A stretch of DNA of 64,000 nucleotides. Source: Phymorhynchus buccinoides (lineage: Eukaryota; Mollusca; Gastropoda; Neogastropoda; Raphitomidae). A program made the position numbers and the translations under genes. Where the stretch lies: assembly GCA_017654935.2 (NCBI GenBank), contig CM065699.1:49638372-49702371 (forward strand), in the 5' to 3' direction. Numbering within the stretch: position 1 is the stretch's first letter; every line of letters starts with the position of its first letter. The notes under the pieces were generated by a model, which saw only the letters and a list, made by a program, of their open reading frames with translations, made no database searches and was not told the DNA's origin. Shown here piece by piece: positions 22,201-28,807 of this stretch.

Positions 22201-23239
22201 CTCCGCTTACCCGGTTACTCCCCTTTCATTTTCAAAGATGTTTGGGTTCTATTATTCCTTACACCGCAGTAGGGAAAACTGCAGATTTCTTTTTTTTTAC
22301 GTTCTGACCATTCTCCGCAACCGTTGTGGCAACTGACTATAGCTGTAACAACGGTGACCGGCAACCGAATCGGCAACAAGTGGCAAGATCGCCGCCAGCA
22401 TCGGCTTAGGCTAGAAAAAGTTAAGACCATCAACACACACACACGCGCGACGATTCAGCCGGGAAATGTTCTTTTTGTGCAGTGTAGAGTGGCACAGTGG
22501 TAGCGCGTTCGCTTCGTGTCAAGTAAACCCGAGTTCGAACCTGGGTACAGGGGATTTTTCCTCTCACTTTGCACTAGGCCTTAACAGTCTGAACGTGGAG
22601 TCTTTCGGATGAGACGATAAAGCGAGGTCCCGTGTGCCCATGCACTTAGCACACGTTAATCCCAGTGGCAACGAAAAAGTTGTCATTTGGTCAAAATTCA
22701 CCCCCCTCCCTTCCTTCCTCATCAGTCACACAAAAATCGCTTGCATACAAAAAAAATGTTTTAAATGGGTGGCGGCCTCTGGCTGCGACGCGCTCTCCAG
22801 GTGGGAGCAACCTGAATTTCTCAGAGACGCCTTCAGTGACTATAAAGCACCTAACCTAAGTTTGTTATTTTTGGTTCCGGGTTGAGCTTCTACAGTGGAA
22901 CCTCCCTTATAAGACCTTCAAAAATCATCCCAAATGAGGTCTTTTAAGGGAGGTAATTTTAATGCTTACAAAGAAGGGCAGTGTCTCAGAGAAGTAGGTC
23001 TTATATGGGAGGGAGTCTTATAAAGGAGGTTCCACTGTACTCTTGTTTTTGTGTTCTCTCAGATCGCGGTTCAAGTGCTGAACCAGATCATCGCCAGGAT
23101 TCGAGAGCTCCTGCCCAACCTGGAGGCCAACGAGGAGACGGAGCAGATCAACAAGCACTTCAAGAACACCCTGGAGCACCTCCAGCTCAAAATGGAATCT
23201 TCCGACTCCAAGGTGGCCTACGAGGGCCTCGTGCTGTAA
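5839..23239 (+). CDS. VPS35: VPS35 retromer subunit, 3' eight coding exons (partial gene)
   Basis: VPS35 is the alpha-solenoid scaffold of the retromer (VPS26-VPS29-VPS35), which retrieves cargo from endosomes to the Golgi or plasma membrane. Coding exons are 5839-5987, 7127-7334, 8575-8730, 13243-13365, 16576-16755, 18213-18449, 20488-20631 and 23063-23239. Each is flanked by AG and GT, all junction phases agree, and together they encode 457 residues plus stop. Aligned from memory, they match human VPS35 from about residue 338 to its C-terminus, including [34 protein letters not shown] and [10 protein letters not shown]. This is the half whose C-terminal part cups VPS29. The N-terminal ~340 residues are absent: they lie upstream of the window or in the gap at 2900-3399. 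The introns are swollen by transposons and by tandem copies of the gene's own exon ends. The product is certain; expression of this exact structure is inferred. Confidence 0.96.
6326..6355 (+). repeat. Duplicated 3' end of the VPS35 exon at 5839-5987 with donor
   Basis: Thirty bases repeat the exon end at 5966-5998, including the codons for RLNLDQ and the following intron start. Here the donor-like sequence is GTGAGT instead of GTCAGT, a better U1 match than the real donor. Confidence 0.75.
6485..6838 (+). repeat. Dispersed repeat D1, plus copy
   Basis: An inverted relative lies at 32431-32815 in a COX4 intron. Contains cttcgacgccattgttgcta and taaggggagtaatttcatgg. The preceding stretch 6358-6484 is a truncated copy of the MITE at 61262. 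Confidence 0.75.
6868..7099. mobile_element. TTAA MITE, family T1, next to VPS35 exon
   Basis: TTAA at both ends (gagttaaccttttcatcgcc, ttgaaagggttaag). It ends 27 nt before the exon at 7127, so it may contain the branch point. Confidence 0.8.
7127..7334 (+). CDS. VPS35: VPS35 coding exon with PVDTYNN block
   Basis: The exon follows the acceptor ttttttcag. Its first base completes the codon split from the previous exon. It encodes [37 protein letters not shown] and ends in phase 0 at CAT before GTCAGT. It matches about human residues 387-456. A TTAA-flanked MITE ends only 27 nt before the exon. The 3' part of the exon and its donor are repeated twice immediately downstream. Confidence 0.96.
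7222..7653 (+). repeat. Tandem triplication of exon end plus donor (VPS35, PVDTYNN exon)
   Basis: The unit is about 151-155 bp. The original starts at 7222 inside the exon; copies follow at 7377-7527 and 7528-7653. Each copy keeps the coding-like stretch for [19 protein letters not shown], the end codons SQEH and the donor catGTCAGT. The middle part of the exon is shortened in both copies. Short further pieces of the same exon (the GPLFDYFD region) occur at about 8156-8205 and 8274-8323. Confidence 0.9.
7658..7846 (+). mobile_element. SINE (tRNA-derived), internally deleted copy
   Basis: The copy starts with the tRNA-like head (tagagtggcacagtgg, B-box-like gttcgaacctgg) and ends with the cctaat tail. 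It lacks the central domain found in the other copies. It is inserted at the end of the third copy of the duplicated VPS35 exon end. Confidence 0.85.
7857..8130 (+). mobile_element. LINE 3' end (reverse transcriptase C-terminus plus 3' UTR)
   Basis: One frame reads [17 protein letters not shown] followed by KSNLKTHL, the typical extreme C-terminus of Jockey/CR1-like LINE ORF2 proteins. It is followed by the 3' UTR motif cagcgccgtataaatactg and a TTG-rich tail. A second copy of the UTR lies at 40606-40812. It is 5'-truncated and inside a VPS35 intron. Confidence 0.65.
8156..8323 (+). repeat. Two short degenerate copies of VPS35 exon text
   Basis: Both copies contain cactttgggcccctgttcga and a repeated ttcgactacttt. 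They resemble the GPLFDYFD codons of the exon at 7127. They are about 118 bp apart and lie downstream of the three main copies. Confidence 0.6.
8575..8730 (+). CDS. VPS35: VPS35 coding exon with EDFAEEQ acidic loop
   Basis: This 156-nt exon has phase 0 on both sides. It starts after caccag and ends at the donor GTAAGG. It encodes [15 protein letters not shown], the acidic stretch [13 protein letters not shown] and GRFIHLL. It has the same length as human residues 457-508 (52 codons), with no gaps. Confidence 0.96.
8779..9078. mobile_element. TTAA-flanked MITE, family T1
   Basis: The termini are TTAACCCTTTCACCGCCA and its reverse complement variant. Internal text (gcaccacaatg, ggaggtaaggat) is shared with copies at 2140, 6868, 9075, 12301 and 63565. 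TTAA ends suggest a piggyBac-type source. No ORF is present. It shares its right TTAA with the next copy. Confidence 0.8.
9075..9273. mobile_element. TTAA-flanked MITE, family T1, inverted copy
   Basis: This copy is in the opposite orientation to the neighbour at 8779-9078 and the two share one TTAA. The right end reads ggcggtgaaagggttaa. Confidence 0.8.
9464..9674. mobile_element. MITE, family T2 (GACTGCC ends)
   Basis: The ends resemble TTGACCCCTTAACTGCC and ctgtcaaggggtta. It is related to the copies at 12662-13058 and 44080-44556. No coding capacity. Confidence 0.65.
9934..10252 (+). mobile_element. Dispersed repeat family B, near full-length
   Basis: The copy starts near ttcttcgatcactcagaca, contains ggcagagtcaaagagagtga and ends in ggtatcccc. 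About ten copies occur in the window on both strands. No ORF and no recognised tRNA head; it is likely a SINE or a non-autonomous element. Confidence 0.75.
10270..10665 (+). repeat. Dispersed repeat D4, copy 1
   Basis: It shares an ordered series of blocks with 24145-24480, including tttcacactgatttcatt, acaaggcttatcg, ctcaaactgtct and ctgtctgtctcgtta. No coding sequence recognised. Confidence 0.65.
10700..11168 (+). mobile_element. LINE 3' end with ATT-repeat tail
   Basis: One frame reads [15 protein letters not shown] followed by [16 protein letters not shown], the conserved C-terminal tail of LINE ORF2 proteins. It is followed by a GT-rich 3' UTR and the terminal motif gcgctatataagcattatt with an ATT microsatellite. 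5'-truncated. Confidence 0.65.
11314..12266 (+). repeat. 43-bp tandem array in VPS35 intron (about 22 copies)
   Basis: The unit is 43 bp (starts at 11358, 11401, 11444 and onward). It contains ttctttttccagttttcc, then tgctatagtagggaaagtg. Each unit has a polypyrimidine-AG stretch like a 3' splice site in the VPS35 orientation, and an inverted pair TTTCCCT/AGGGAAA around a 9-nt loop. Copies differ at a few positions, so the array is not a simple copy error. Confidence 0.95.
12301..12556. mobile_element. TTAA-flanked MITE, family T1
   Basis: It begins TTAACCCTTTCACCGCCA and ends ggcgaaaggggttttaa. It directly follows the 43-bp array. Confidence 0.8.
12662..13058. mobile_element. MITE, family T2 (TTAA, GACTGCC)
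   Basis: The left end is TTAACCCCCTGACTGCC and the right end is tggcagtcaaggggtta. It contains no ORF. It lies in the VPS35 intron. Confidence 0.8.
13243..13365 (+). CDS. VPS35: VPS35 coding exon with [18 protein letters not shown]
   Basis: This 123-nt exon has phase 0 on both sides. It follows gatttcag and ends at GAAGAG before GTAAGG. It encodes [17 protein letters not shown], then the RYTLPP block, and ends QLKEE. Its 41 codons equal the human segment 509-549. Its last 70 nt plus 45 nt of intron form the unit of an 11-copy tandem array. Confidence 0.97.
13296..14556 (+). repeat. 115-bp exon-edge tandem array (11 units)
   Basis: Units start at 13296, 13411, 13524, 13639, 13754, 13869, 13984, 14099, 14214, 14327 and 14442. 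Each holds the last 70 nt of the exon, the donor GAGGTAAGG (GAGGTAGAG in the last) and 45 nt of intron. The unit also contains gttcgctgcctacag, a plausible 3' splice site, so each copy could define a 34-nt exon. Spacing is 115 bp except two units of 113. Small differences between copies (gactat/gattat, one t for c) argue for a real array. Confidence 0.97.
14557..15240 (+). repeat. GT-rich stretch with two LINE-type 3' tails
   Basis: It contains GT-rich microsatellite DNA at about 14636-14745 and 14932-15095. Two copies of the LINE 3' tail occur: aagcgctatataaatgtaat then ATT repeats near 14835-14869, and a gagcgctaggtagatt variant near 15200-15240. Cysteine/valine-rich ORFs here are low-complexity products. 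Confidence 0.6.
15263..15330 (+). mobile_element. Fragment of 'ATAAGGCG' MITE family
   Basis: The sequence ttttcggactataaggcg resembles the ends of the elements at 49263-49428 and 63394-63470. The rest of the element could not be delimited. Confidence 0.45.
15747..15922. mobile_element. Pogo-like MITE (family P)
   Basis: The termini are inverted: CAGTGCAACCTCCCTTATAA and the reverse complement of CAGTGGAACCTCCCTTATAA, flanked by TA. No ORF. A CAGT end and TA target are typical of pogo/Tigger-type Tc1-mariner elements. Copies occur at 21474, 22893, 26421 and 47337. Confidence 0.8.
15985..16200 (+). repeat. Dispersed repeat D5, copy 2
   Basis: It contains ggttgtccgctgcatctca, aagctctaaa and catttggtgggagtgtagag. 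The same blocks occur at 3400-3570 and, partly, at 19141-19250. No coding sequence recognised. Confidence 0.6.
16225..16282. repeat. Poly-G tract (58 bp, one A)
   Basis: Almost pure G run. It may form G-quadruplexes and its length is unlikely to be exact in an assembly. Shorter G or C runs occur at about 70, 17104, 24414, 25742, 36243, 37761 and 60183. Confidence 0.9.
16410..16497 (+). mobile_element. LINE-type 3' tail with ATT repeats
   Basis: It contains agcgctttgagcaccc, then aagcgctctataaataacc and an ATT microsatellite. Truncated; only the 3' end is recognisable. Confidence 0.5.
16576..16755 (+). CDS. VPS35: VPS35 coding exon with [12 protein letters not shown]
   Basis: This 180-nt exon has phase 0 on both sides, between the acceptor ccccgtcag and the donor GTGAGA. 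It encodes [50 protein letters not shown] and VAYEFFSQ. Its 60 codons equal human residues 550-609, one of the most conserved parts of VPS35. Confidence 0.97.
16795..17125 (+). mobile_element. Dispersed repeat family B, near full-length
   Basis: It starts at ttcttcgatcgctcagaca 40 nt after a VPS35 exon and ends in gtatccccatggg with long C and G runs. Same family as 9934-10252. Confidence 0.75.
17410..17570 (+). mobile_element. Dispersed repeat family B, 3' part
   Basis: It shares ggcaggagaatggacc, ggcagagtcaaagagagtga and cttccagaaggtggg with the family. The 5' part is missing. Confidence 0.65.
17580..17988. mobile_element. TTAA MITE, family T4
   Basis: It begins TTAACTCATTCAAGTCGTTC and ends gcgatgcgaatgagt. 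The inside is shared with 19314-19698. No ORF. Confidence 0.7.
18213..18449 (+). CDS. VPS35: VPS35 coding exon with EISDSKAQ
   Basis: This 237-nt exon has phase 0 on both sides, between gatccccgcag and the donor GTGTTG. It encodes [46 protein letters not shown] and CSHLFWSG. By alignment from memory, the aspartate codon at 18243-18245 corresponds to human D620, the residue changed in familial Parkinson disease; it is conserved here. The donor region is repeated twice downstream. Confidence 0.97.
18441..18645 (+). repeat. About 95-bp tandem duplication at a VPS35 donor
   Basis: The exon end and donor text aaccgaggtgttgtattg recur at about 18540 and, partly, at 18636. The intervening sequence (ttcaccagtctgtc, gcgcagatgcatcatgctgc) is shared between copies. 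Confidence 0.85.
18700..18960 (+). repeat. CT-rich microsatellite stretch
   Basis: It contains tctctctc runs with a G-rich patch. Arginine/glutamate-rich ORFs on the other strand are low-complexity products. No gene is seen here. Confidence 0.7.
19141..19250 (+). repeat. Dispersed repeat D5, partial copy 3
   Basis: It shares caaacacatggcagggtg, tgcatttggtgggagtgtag and gaagagttaa with 16085-16200, preceded by a poly-G run. Confidence 0.6.
19314..19698. mobile_element. TTAA MITE, family T4
   Basis: It begins TTAACTCATTCAAGTCGTTC and ends gcgaatgagttaa. TTAA is present at both ends. It is the better-preserved copy of the family. Confidence 0.8.
19699..20021. other. VPS35 intron stretch with no recognised feature
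   Basis: I see no exon, clear repeat family or simple sequence here beyond general AT richness. Confidence 0.5.
20022..20162 (+). mobile_element. Dispersed SINE-like repeat C, copy 1
   Basis: It contains cctccgaagtcggagtg, cggctgcc and ggtcagacacgtaatgttct. It is shared with 26128-26282. I recall similar sequence in gastropod genomes, without being able to check. Confidence 0.55.
20293..20455 (-). mobile_element. Dispersed repeat family B, minus copy
   Basis: It is the reverse complement of the family 3' part: ggggatacc end first, then ctctgccttttccctttt and the block before gtccattctcctgcc. It ends 33 nt before a VPS35 exon. Confidence 0.7.
20488..20631 (+). CDS. VPS35: VPS35 coding exon with KIANQCMD
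   Basis: This 144-nt exon has phase 0 on both sides. It follows gattgacag and ends at GAACAG before GTGGCG. It encodes [28 protein letters not shown] and IYFYEK. It matches the human segment [14 protein letters not shown] to FYEK, near the VPS29-binding end. Confidence 0.96.
20699..21328 (+). mobile_element. hAT-like remnant with zinc-finger ORF fragment
   Basis: The ends are CAGGGTCCTTGAAACC and gtacgaaccctg. Family text such as ctggaaaagtcctggaattt is repeated inside. A plus-strand ORF at 21054-21239 encodes [19 protein letters not shown] then [10 protein letters not shown]: a CxxC...HxxxxxH finger of the kind found at the N-terminus of hAT-type transposases. The catalytic region is absent, so it is a non-autonomous remnant. 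Confidence 0.65.
21474..21631. mobile_element. Pogo-like MITE (family P)
   Basis: Inverted ends CAGTGGAACCTCC and ggaggttccactg, TA-flanked. The same internal text as the copy at 15747 (tcttatatgggagggagtct). Confidence 0.85.
21705..21925 (+). repeat. Tandem duplication, about 120 bp x 2
   Basis: The blocks gaatttgacaacattgtgac, gtttgttgagc, a short TG run, ggaataaat and atgacgtatgtatg occur twice in the same order. Confidence 0.8.
21926..22484. other. VPS35 intron stretch with no recognised feature
   Basis: No exon or known repeat is seen. AT-rich, with short poly-A and poly-T runs. Confidence 0.45.
22485..22858 (+). mobile_element. tRNA-derived SINE (full-length)
   Basis: The head has the A-box-like tggcacagtggtagcgcg and the B-box-like gagttcgaacctggg. 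The central domain contains ttcggatgagacgataa and gaggtcccgtgtgccc, and the tail ends in cctaa repeats. The central block resembles, from memory, the conserved domain of MetaSINEs. Eight copies of this SINE occur in the window, plus a jumbled piece near 62.5 kb. Confidence 0.88.
22893..23036. mobile_element. Pogo-like MITE (family P)
   Basis: Ends CAGTGGAACCTCCC and ggttccactg, TA-flanked. It ends 27 nt before the last VPS35 exon. Confidence 0.85.
23063..23239 (+). CDS. VPS35: VPS35 terminal coding exon and stop
   Basis: The exon follows gttctctcag and encodes [36 protein letters not shown] and the C-terminus YEGLVL before TAA. It matches the human C-terminus ([16 protein letters not shown]). 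The stop-codon region seeds a tandem array in the 3' UTR. Confidence 0.97.
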   Translation: MAVQVLNQIIARIRELLPNLEANEETEQINKHFKNTLEHLQLKMESSDSKVAYEGLVL

Positions 23240-23830
23240 AGGGTGCGGGGAGCCACTAGGGGGTTGAAAGCAAAATGACTTGGGGGTTCTGTAGGGGGTT
23301 GTGTTTTAGCCTCGTGTTGTACAGGGCTGGAAAGACCTGGGGTTCTGTAGGGGTTGAAAGCAAAATGACCCTGTGTTTTAGTGTTGTACAGGGCATGAAA
23401 GACTAGGGGTTCTGTAGGGGGTTGAAAGCAAAATGACCTGTGTTTTAGTGTTGTACAGGGTTGGAAAGACTAGGGGTTCTGTAGGGGGTTGAAAGCAAAA
23501 TGACCTGTGTTTTAGTGTTGTACAGGGTTGGAAAGACTAGGGGGTTGAAAGCAAAATGACCTGTGTTTTAGTGTTGTACAGGGCTGGAAAGACTAGGGGT
23601 TCTGTAGGGGGTTGAAAGCAAAATGACCTGTTTTAGTGTTGTACAGGGCTGGAAAGACTAGGGGTTCTGTAGGGGTTGAAAGCAAAATAACCTGTGTTTT
23701 AGCCTCGTGTTGTACAGGGCTGGAAAGACTAGGGGTTCTGTAGGGGTTGAAATGAATGACCTGTGTTTTAGTGTTGTACAGGGCTGAAAGACTAGGGGTT
23801 CTGTAGGGGTTGAACTGAATGACCCGTGTT
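23217..23830 (+). repeat. Stop-codon-seeded tandem array in VPS35 3' UTR (about 9 copies)
   Basis: The unit is about 60-75 bp with blocks ggttctgtaggggttgaaag, caaaatgacctgtgtttt and gttgtacagggctgg. Two copies (near 23309 and 23700) keep gcctcgtgttgtacaggg, a close match to the exon end and stop GCCTCGTGCTGTAAAGGG. The array thus arose from the stop region. Confidence 0.88.
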
Positions 23831-24144
23831 CTGGTGGTGTTAACGGTTAGAGCACTGGGGCCCTAAAAGGTTGAATACAAATGACCGGTGTTCTGGTGGT
23901 TTTCATGTGGCCACGGAAGGGATAAAAATGAATCAATGATACACGTTTCAGCCTGGTTTTGTGAAGGGTGCGGGCCTGCTGTGTTGAAAATAATGTCATA
24001 TTTTTCGGCCTAGAGGGCGCTGTGGTGCGTAAGGCAATCCCCTCAGCTTTTAGGAAACGTTGCATAAAGGTCCTGCTATTATTAGGTAGCGCACGCAACT
24101 CAACTTCAAATGTAATTGGACCTTTTGCGCTGAAAATCCAGAGA
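23831..24144. other. Downstream of VPS35, degenerate continuation
   Basis: Short echoes of the 3' UTR array (gaatgacccgtgttctgg, gtgaagggtgcggg) fade out across this stretch. No gene. Confidence 0.4.
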
Positions 24145-24480
24145 AGTCACACTTCTCAGCATGGGTGCTACTCTGTTTTACACCGATTTCATTATTTTTA
24201 ATTTTACCAGAAACTGAACTTGTTTTTTTAATTCATCTAAACAATAAAGACAGAAAATTTGACCACAAGCGATTTGGGGCGTTTTGAACTTGGTTGTTCT
24301 ATCTTCGAAGTTTACAAAGGCAATGTAATAATTTTACAAGGCTTATCAGACTCAAACTGTCTATCATTTTAACTGTCTGTCTGTCTCGTTATCTCTCTCT
24401 CTCTCAAGTTGCCCCCCCCCCCCCCCCCCCTGAATCGTCCAACAGGGCTCTGCCCCTATACCCTGCCATGGGTCCCTGGA
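24145..24480 (+). repeat. Dispersed repeat D4, copy 2
   Basis: It shares with 10270-10665 the blocks cgatttcattatttttaat, acaaggcttatcagactc and ctgtctgtctcgtta, and then a C run. Confidence 0.65.
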
Positions 24481-25202
24481 CCCCTGCCTTTCAGTTTGTT
24501 TTCATTGTGGGGAGTTTCACCCATGTTTTTGTGATAGGGCGCAAAACATAATTTGCTTGAGGTACTCACCCTACTAAAACAATTTTTTGGATAATGTGCT
24601 AACAGCAGATAAGTGTAGCGTTGGAACTGCCGTTAGCCAAAGTCTTGTAGGCCGAAACATGTGGTACTTGACCCGTGTTCTGATGTTTAGCCCAAATACT
24701 GGGTGGGGGAGGTTGAAGATAGAGTGTGTTTGAATGTCCATGGGAACAAAATTACGTTCAAGATGATTGTATGCTTAGATTTGCCAACTCATGCCACCTC
24801 TTTTTATGGTAGGTTGATGTGAAAGTCTGTTCTAGAAAAATTATATAGAACCCCCCCCCCCCCCCCCAACTCATTTCGGCAACGTCAGTTCTTTTCTGTC
24901 ATTTTTGTTTTCTTTTTGTGAAACCTTGGCCAATCGCTAGTCAGACTTATTTAGAAGCTGTAATCCGCCTTGGAGCTCCCATTCACTAAACCTCGTTGCA
25001 TCATGGTCAGAAAGTCGGTGAGTAACAATAATCTAGAACCAAGCTGTGAAAATGATTTCACTTCTAGGAGAAGGAAGGGGCGTTTCTTTCTTTCAATGTG
25101 TTGGTACCTAAATGAGTTGAATAGCGTTCTTGACCAAATGCTGCACCATGAGAGTTTATGTCCATTTGTAAGGTGAAAATATTGCAGTAAACAGTTTGAG
25201 GT
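24481..25202. other. Intergenic stretch without recognised feature
   Basis: Apart from a 17-C run near 24850 I see no gene or assigned repeat. Confidence 0.4.
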
Positions 25203-25583
25203 GTAGAGTGGCACAGAGGTAACGCGTTCGCCTTGTGTCAAGTAAACCCCGAGTTTGAACCTGGGTGAATGGGATTTTTCCTCTCACTTTGCACTAGGCT
25301 TTGTGGTCTGAATGTGGAGTCTTTCGGATGAGACGATAAAACCGAGGTCCTGTGTGCCCATGCACTTAGCACACATTAATCCCAATGGCAACAAAAAAGT
25401 TGTCATTTGGTCAAAATTTACCCCCCCCCCCCCCCCCTTCCTTCCTCAGTCAGTCAAAAAATTGCATGCAAAAATTATTTTTTAAAAAGGGTGGCGCGCC
25501 TCTGGTTGCGATGCGCTCTCCAGGTGGGAGCAACCCGAATTTCACAGAGGCGCCTCTGTGACTATAAAGTACCTAATACCTAG
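25203..25583 (+). mobile_element. tRNA-derived SINE (full-length)
   Basis: Head tagagtggcacagaggtaac, B-box-like gtttgaacctgggt, central block ttcggatgagacgataa and tail gtacctaatacct. An internal C run has expanded. Confidence 0.88.
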
Positions 25584-25740
25584 AGACACTAGTGTAGTTT
25601 GCCCTTTTGGAACTTTCTAAAAAAAATGCTCAAAATTCTCTGAAAACACTCTTCAGTCAATCTAAGATGTAAACAAGTCTTGAATTAAATAGGAACGTTA
25701 CAACTAGAAAAGAGAACAGATGATCAACGATGTATTATAC

Positions 25741-25741
<1 letters not shown>

Positions 25742-25776
<35 letters not shown>
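25742..25776. repeat. Poly-C tract (35 bp)
   Basis: Pure C run; its length is uncertain in any assembly. Confidence 0.9.
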
Positions 25777-26127
25777 ATCAGAATTTAATGAGAGTATTGA
25801 TGGTGTCCCCCCCTCCCCCCCCCTTGATTATATTTTTAGTATGTTTTGTGTATGCATTTGCGTTTGTGTGGCAGATGGAGAATGGTATCTATGAAGCTTT
25901 GTTTGTCCCTTATGGACATTTCATACATTGCGAAGGAGTTTGGATGTGTTTTCCGAAGAATTCTGAATATGTGGCACAGCTGTGATGAACAGAGCACGTA
26001 ATAAAACTTAATGTATCCATTGGAATGGAGCAATTTTTGTGTGTGCGATTGACAAGCGACAAAATCATTCCCACCCATACTGAGGACACGGTAGAAAAAA
26101 TGGACGTTTGTTTTATTTTATACCTAA

Positions 26128-26282
26128 AAGGTATCCTCCGAAGTCGGAGTGTGGCTGCCCACGTGGCGGGGTAATCAAAAATGGTCATACACGTAATGTT
26201 CTCATTCCTAATCCTAGCTGCTGCATTTGTACCAATAGTGTTCAAGTGCTTCGGCTGTTGGGATGATTCCTGGAGTCTTAAA
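26128..26282 (+). mobile_element. Dispersed SINE-like repeat C, copy 2
   Basis: It shares with 20022-20162 the blocks cctccgaagtcggagtg, ggtcatacacgtaatgttct and caagtgcttcggctgttgg. The clean ends of the shared block mark the element. Confidence 0.6.
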
Positions 26283-26420
26283 TGCTCTGGGGGCACACCC
26301 AGTGCCATGTGAACATTTCGCACGGCCTTGGGTGGGAAGATTACGTGTAGGTATGGTGTAATGTAGTAGTAGTAGTAACATAAAAGCTCATAAGACTTGC
26401 CTACCTTTGCTTTTCAAATA

Positions 26421-26560
26421 TAGTGGAACCTTCAAAAATCATCCGTAGTGGTCTTATAAGGGAGGTAATTTTAATACTTCCAAAGGACAGTCTGAGAGAA
26501 GTAGGTCTTATGTGGGAGGGAGGTCTTATAATGGGAGGTCTTACAAGGGAGGTTCCACTG
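26421..26560. mobile_element. Pogo-like MITE (family P)
   Basis: Ends tagtggaacctt and gggaggttccactg; shortened internally. The first base of the left end is mutated. Confidence 0.75.
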
Positions 26561-26667
26561 TACCTTGTTTTGCTGAATAGTGAGACAGGCAAGTCGGACA
26601 TTTAATCAAAAACAAGTTGTGCTGCATTTCGGGGTAAATTACTGTATATATATATATATGTACCAAT

Positions 26668-26782
26668 CATTGTTAATGAGCAACTTAGGACGATGATTTG
26701 AGAGAGGGAGATCACACGTTAAGCCCCTATTGGTTTGATTGCCCCCTGGCGGTCAAATCATCGTCCTAAGTTGACCATTAAC
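26668..26782. repeat. Imperfect inverted repeat (hairpin)
   Basis: The left arm gttaatgagcaacttaggac pairs with gtcctaagttgaccattaac. Inside are gatgatttga and tcaaatcatc. It shares the cccctattg and ctggcggtc blocks with the hairpin at 57548-57775. Confidence 0.75.
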
Positions 26783-27222
26783 TGCATTTAGAATTAGATG
26801 TGTTTGGTCAGTCAAACCTTCAAGTTATAGACCGTCAAAGAAGGTGAACATATGTAACTTATGTAATATGAAACGGAGAAGGTATGGGCTACTTTATAAT
26901 AATGGGCGGCTGGGTGGGGCCTTCGGCATTTCTTTGAAACACATGAAAGAAAACCAGAGCTCGCGGTGGGCTTTAGTTAATAGGACGGACGTTTTATCGG
27001 AACGAATAGTACTGTCAGAGAGAGAGCGTCAACCACAGAGCTACAAAGCTGTTTCATGGCGCATGTGTGTTCGGACCTGTGATTTGAGCGCGCACGATCA
27101 TGCTCACACGAGCGCACAGAAAAATTCATGACAACTGTGTTATAGACCATTCATCAAGAAATGTTGTGAAAAAAACTGCATTGAAATACATGCAAAACTT
27201 CGCGAGATATTAGAGATTATGT

Positions 27223-27445
27223 GTTTTGGGGCTTGAACCCCATAACTGGCGCGACCTTGACCTTAATGTAAAACTAAATACATCAGTGGATAGCTTGCAT
27301 CTTGGCAAACTAGTATACCAAATTTGATGATAGACTGAATAGGTTTTTTAGAACGGACGAATAGCCGGACGGACGGAGGCACGCCGGACGGATCAGACAG
27401 AAACAATAGTTCCGAACCTTCGGCTCGGGGACTAATAAATAATCC
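27223..27445 (+). repeat. Dispersed invertebrate-type repeat with GGACGGAC motif
   Basis: It contains ttgaccttaatgtaaaac, gccggacggacggagg and ccttcggctcggggacta. Such text recurs in many invertebrate genomes (memory). No ORF. Confidence 0.45.
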
Positions 27446-28032
27446 TCATTTCTTTAGTTAATCTAAAAAAAGAAAAAGCCATATGCGCTTACAGAATAAT
27501 AAGATAAATAATGATACTAATAAATGAAACATAGTGCTGTGAGGATGGCATGCCATCCTCACAGCGCTGTATGAAGATTTAGAAAATAAACGGGAAAAAA
27601 CTATTACACCGACTCATACATACCCCCCCACCCCCACCCCCTGCCAAGCGAACAAGACACAAAGCATTTGATAATAAATAATTAATAGAATATAGATCAC
27701 CAGCACACGCACGCGCACAAACACACAGGAGGAAGGTCAGTAGAAATGGAAGGACACAACTTAGGATCGAAATAAAGTGGGTTTTGTGTTATTGAAAGGG
27801 TGAATGAGAACATGTTATCATTGTAGTATTGTGTTATTGTAAGTAACGGTGAATGAGAAGAGAAAAAAGAGTGAAGACTTGAAAGAGGGCAGAGGGTTTT
27901 GAGCTGCGGAGAGGAAGCAGCAGTTTGTTCCGAGAGGTAGGAGCCTGGAAGGATTAAGAACGAAACCTTGTGGAAATAGTTCAGAAATGTTGTGGATCTT
28001 GTGTCTCGACAGCATTGAGTTTTGTTTTAACA
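27446..28032. other. Intergenic stretch without recognised feature
   Basis: AT-rich, with a short inverted pair (gtgaggatggc/gccatcctcac) near 27540. No gene. Confidence 0.4.
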
Positions 28033-28529
28033 TTAAAGGGGCACCCTGACGGATGAGTTTTTGCAAGAAACGCATCGAGATCACCAGAAAGACGGGGCTT
28101 TTTCAAGGATCGGAAAACTCGCTTTGCTCTGGTTTCCTGGAAATCAAAATGTCGATTCCTCCTTGGCGGAGTTGCCAGAGAAGCCATTCTGGACGGGGTG
28201 AGTGGAGGCCACTCAAGAGTGGTTGAAGCTTTTTCTTCTTTTAGTGCAGTAAAAAAAAAAGAGGAGCCATTTCCTTTGTTGTGAGCGAAACTCCTTTTGG
28301 TAAACTGTATAAAATAGCTTTTAAGGCGGCCATTAGAAAAGACAAGTGTCTTGTCTTTCACTGAAAGAATCTGACTTCCAGCACCTCCACCAAGGAGGAA
28401 TGACCGATTTGACAGTTTGATTTCTAGGAAACCAGAGCAAAGTGAGTGTTGTGATCTCTGTAAAGGGTGTTTTCCTGGTGATCTCGACGTGTTTCTTGCA
28501 AAAACGTATCCGTCAGGGTATCCCTTTAA
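28033..28529. mobile_element. TTAA foldback MITE, family T5
   Basis: Long inverted ends: TTAAAGGGGCACCCTGACGG and ccgtcagggtatccctttaa, with the pairing continuing through tttttgcaagaaacg and agatcaccagaaa. TTAA at both ends. Copies at 2387 and 33165. No transposase. Confidence 0.85.
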
Positions 28530-28807
28530 GAAAAGTAAGTTCTTGGTTTATTATTTCATGCTAATTGTGAATTCATACTTGTTCGTCTTTACAGCATTCT
28601 GTGTTTTAACATTATCTTACATTTTGTATTCATGTTGAATGTGAATTCACAATTGGACAAGTGCAATGCGAGCTATTTGTGTAGATGTAACTTACATTAG
28701 AAGGAATGTCTTTGAATAAATCCAAAATAATAAACTCAATTCGTTGTAGTTTGGATTGGGGATGGTTCACAGTGTTGAGATAGTTGATTCCAACACAGCC
28801 ATACAAA

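Noticed and set aside
22485..22570. tRNA gene suggested by A/B-box-like head
   Set aside because: It is the head of a SINE repeated eight times with the same central domain and tail; no complete cloverleaf is evident.
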